Notes under the pieces: generated by a model
What the model saw: the letters and a program-made list of their open reading frames with translations, nothing else
Told to the model about the DNA's origin: nothing
The model's database searches: none
Position numbers and translations under genes: made by a program
Shown: positions 12,622 through 14,549 of the stretch, piece by piece
Layout of the letters: every line of letters starts with the position of its first letter
Position numbering within the stretch: position 1 is the first letter of the stretch
NCBI GenBank assembly: GCA_037447335.1
Contig: JBBIGV010000079.1
Coordinates: forward strand, 1-14,549
Direction of reading: 5' to 3'
Length of the DNA stretch: 14,549 bases
From: JBBIGV01 sp037447335
Lineage (GTDB): Bacteria > Bacteroidota > Ignavibacteria > Ignavibacteriales > Ignavibacteriaceae

Positions 12622-14334
12622 ATGAAGGTTATTTTTACTTTTTTAATAGCTGTTTTATTTTCTTCAACAGCGCTTCTTCAAACAATACCATATCAATACG
12701 GTTGGCCACGGCAGGCAACTACAGATTTCGGATTGTACAACAATTCCCCTGCTGTTTGGGATATGAATAACGACGGCGACCTGAACGTAAGTGTGACAGA
12801 ACCCATTGTTACGTCAGGTATGCAGCCAAGTGTAATTACCTGGCGCAGTAATGGTACATATCTGCCCGGTTATCCTGCTTACTTCCCTTTCGGAACGCTG
12901 CAAAGTTCCGGTTCAATTGAGATTTCTGCAATGGGAGATATTACAGGTGATGGATTTTCTGAACTTGCTTTTGGTGATGAGAATGGAAGAATATTGGTTT
13001 TTAAACACAACGGTGAGCAGGCAGCAGGCAGCCCATATAATGTTGGCTTTTCGAAAACTACAACCGTTCCGGCTTTAGCCGATCTTACAAATGACGGGAA
13101 GCTTGAGATCATAATTACTTCTTATGAGAGAGATTCTCCGAATGGTAATGCTCAATTGCATGTGCTCTCGTGGTCAAACGGAGCCTTTTCACAACTACCC
13201 GGATTCCCGGTTGACTTTGAGTACGGCTCACAAAGTTCCCCTGTTGTTGGAGATATAAACAATGATGGCGAATTAAATATAGTTTTTGTATCAAGCGGAA
13301 GGTTAGCTGATTCAACTTATGCAAAGCTGCACGTACTCGATTTGCTGGCGCGGCCATTGGCTGGCTTCCCTGTTGAACTTTCACCGTCCTCCTTAGGCGC
13401 TACGCCTGCATTATATGATATTAACCGTGACGGCAGACTTGAAATTTTGTTGAGAGCACAACCAACTTCAACCGGAATTCATGGTATATACGCCTACAAC
13501 TGGCAGGGCGAAATAATGCCTAACTTCCCGTTTCTTTTACCGTGGGGGCACCCCTTTGCTCACGTTGCAATAGCTGATATGACCGGCGATGGTGAACCCG
13601 AATTTGCTTTTGGTGGTGTGCGTGCTGTTGACAGCGGGCACGTGTTTGTGTGGGATATTGAAGGAAATATGCTGCCCGGTTTTCCGCAGCCGATCTTTGC
13701 TACATGGGTTGACGGGAACGTGGCAATGGGTGATGTTAGCGGCGATGGACTTGCCGATGTTGTTGTTCCGACAAGCAAAGGATTTTTATACGCCTTTAAT
13801 TACCAGGGTCAGATTGTACCCGGCTTTCCTCTTGAAGCGGAAAATGTACACGTGGTTAAAGGATTTCAAACTTCACCTACTCTTGTTGATATTGATGGAG
13901 ACGGAGATCTGGAAATATTTGCCGGCTCTCTGAATAAGCGTGTATATGGATATGATACACCCGGTATTGCCAATGATAATGTGTGGTCAACCTTTAAAGG
14001 AAATGCGCAGCGAACCGGCGGTATGTTAAAGGGATTTCAGCCAACATTGATAAATGACGAACATATTGCTTCAACATTTCAACTTGAACAAAATTATCCG
14101 AATCCGTTCAACCCATCAACCAGGATAAATTATGTTCTTCCGCAGGCTTCATACGTAACTATCAAAGTTTATAATATGCTGGGACAGGAAATCAAAACGC
14201 TCGTCAGTGAATTTAAAGAAGCCGGGATGTATGAAGTTAATTTTAATGCTGCCGGTTTAACAAGCGGCGTTTATATTTATAAGATGGAAGCGGAAAATTT
14301 CATCCGGATAAAGAAGATGACTTTGCTGAAATAA
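12622..14334 (+). CDS. Secreted FG-GAP/VCBS-repeat beta-propeller protein with T9SS C-terminal sorting domain
   Basis: This 570-residue exported protein has a signal peptide (about residues 1-19) and eight calcium-binding DxNxDG-type loops, beginning near residues 47, 106, 154, 211, 266, 319, 371 and 423 (for example DMNNDGD, DITGDG, DINNDGE, DIDGDGD). Their 48-59 residue spacing and the intervening 'PGFP' turns are those of FG-GAP/VCBS repeats, which fold into a beta-propeller of seven or eight blades. Residues 485-570 are a T9SS type A sorting domain (LEQNYPNPFNPSTRINY ... VYNMLGQEI ... GLTSGVYIYKM ... KMTLLK). It is therefore expected to be exported through T9SS and displayed or released; a carbohydrate- or protein-binding role is possible but not shown. 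No catalytic residues are recognised. The ATG at 12622 has only a weak GAG 11 bases upstream. It is monocistronic and ends in a strong hairpin. Confidence 0.93.
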   Translation: MKVIFTFLIAVLFSSTALLQTIPYQYGWPRQATTDFGLYNNSPAVWDMNNDGDLNVSVTEPIVTSGMQPSVITWRSNGTYLPGYPAYFPFGTLQSSGSIEISAMGDITGDGFSELAFGDENGRILVFKHNGEQAAGSPYNVGFSKTTTVPALADLTNDGKLEIIITSYERDSPNGNAQLHVLSWSNGAFSQLPGFPVDFEYGSQSSPVVGDINNDGELNIVFVSSGRLADSTYAKLHVLDLLARPLAGFPVELSPSSLGATPALYDINRDGRLEILLRAQPTSTGIHGIYAYNWQGEIMPNFPFLLPWGHPFAHVAIADMTGDGEPEFAFGGVRAVDSGHVFVWDIEGNMLPGFPQPIFATWVDGNVAMGDVSGDGLADVVVPTSKGFLYAFNYQGQIVPGFPLEAENVHVVKGFQTSPTLVDIDGDGDLEIFAGSLNKRVYGYDTPGIANDNVWSTFKGNAQRTGGMLKGFQPTLINDEHIASTFQLEQNYPNPFNPSTRINYVLPQASYVTIKVYNMLGQEIKTLVSEFKEAGMYEVNFNAAGLTSGVYIYKMEAENFIRIKKMTLLK

Positions 14335-14345
14335 TTTCTTAACCG

Positions 14346-14373
14346 ATACTATCTGGCAACTGCCGGATAGTAT
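14346..14373 (+). terminator. Hairpin terminator after the FG-GAP gene
   Basis: ATACTATCTGGCA (14346-14358) pairs with TGCCGGATAGTAT (14361-14373), 13 bp including one G-U wobble, with a very small loop. It starts 12 bases after the stop codon. The following sequence (TAATTGTTTAATTT) is T-rich but has no long T run, so termination may be partly dependent on other factors. Confidence 0.65.
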
Positions 14374-14441
14374 TAATTGTTTAATTTCCCTCCACAATCT
14401 TTGTTTCTTTTCAGATGGTTCTTTATAAATAACTTTTGTTG

Positions 14442-14476
14442 ATCCTCCCTGCCTGCCGGCAGGCAGGTACGAGGAT
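14442..14476. repeat. GC-rich 20-bp perfect palindrome with extended arms
   Basis: CCTGCCTGCCGGCAGGCAGG at 14448-14467 is a perfect palindrome and far more GC-rich than its surroundings. ATCCTC (14442-14447) and GAGGAT (14471-14476) extend the symmetry across a 3-base bulge (TAC). When read as protein it gives an LPAGRQG peptide, a string I recall from translated metagenomic genomes as a mark of a dispersed palindromic element. It lies in the gene-free segment after the FG-GAP terminator. Confidence 0.7.
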
Positions 14477-14493
14477 AGGCTTTTCATTTGTAT

Positions 14494-14522
14494 TTTTCCT
14501 GACTTTCAACACCACAGGAAAA
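14494..14522. repeat. Inverted repeat near the right edge
   Basis: TTTTCCTG (14494-14501) and CAGGAAAA (14515-14522) form a perfect 8-bp stem with a 13-base loop. The remaining right-edge sequence (14374-14549) contains no gene I can support. On the minus strand the CAGGAAAA arm would act as a Shine-Dalgarno for a doubtful small reading frame starting at 14487, and the hairpin would hide it. Confidence 0.4.
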
Positions 14523-14549
14523 GGTGAGTAGAAAATTTTGATTTTATTA

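Noticed and set aside
12851..13933. Several open frames on both strands within the FG-GAP gene
   Set aside because: All are out-of-frame shadows of a continuous protein with eight conserved calcium loops and signal and sorting sequences.

Overview
The window looks like chromosomal DNA from a Bacteroidota/Chlorobi-group bacterium, most likely of the Ignavibacteria type. The grounds are AT-rich DNA and two secreted proteins whose C-terminal tails share an NYPNPFNP motif and end in KMTLLK. This is the type IX secretion (T9SS) sorting domain familiar from Ignavibacteria and relatives. A short Bacteroidetes-type omega subunit and a Bacteroidota-like CoaBC active site fit the same placement. The phylum is an inference from family knowledge; no database was searched.

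Layout. At the left edge (1-246, plus strand) is the C-terminal tail of a probable RmlD-type sugar-nucleotide reductase, apparently frameshifted near base 41-47. From 12477 down to 312 every gene lies on the minus strand. In transcription order these are: an L,D-transpeptidase-fold protein with Ser at the catalytic Cys position (12477-11785); an overlapping predicted lipoprotein (11798-11178); an Omp85/BamA-family outer-membrane protein (11136-9133); a secreted endonuclease/exonuclease/phosphatase-fold protein with a T9SS tail (8869-7367); a tight housekeeping cluster yicC, gmk, rpoZ, coaBC (7263-4259); a family-4 uracil-DNA glycosylase (4202-3399); the replicative helicase dnaB (3161-1728); a DUF1460 amidase-like protein (1696-830); and a small single-span membrane protein (731-312). 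One divergent plus-strand gene (12622-14334) encodes a secreted FG-GAP/VCBS beta-propeller with a T9SS tail, followed by a clear terminator.

How the genes fit together. yicC, gmk, rpoZ and coaBC are separated by 3, 0 and 26 bases and are very likely one operon, linking RNA turnover, guanine nucleotide supply, RNA polymerase assembly and coenzyme A synthesis. The uracil-DNA glycosylase follows 56 bases later. dnaB seems to have its own promoter, with a consensus -10 element overlapped by DnaA-box-like sites. The 12477-9133 set is cell-envelope themed (wall-type enzyme fold, lipoprotein, outer-membrane barrel). The two T9SS-tailed proteins are predicted to be exported to the surface or released.

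Most of the window is ordinary core genome. The points most worth a second look are the Cys-to-Ser change in the YkuD-fold protein, a roughly 200-base leader with a Bacteroidetes-type promoter and three adjoining hairpins upstream of the nuclease, nested inverted repeats plus DnaA-box-like sites upstream of dnaB, and two dispersed-repeat-like elements: a heptamer array at 1701-1728 and a 20-bp palindrome at 14448-14467. I saw no CRISPR array, tRNA, rRNA, insertion sequence, phage gene or recognisable defence system.
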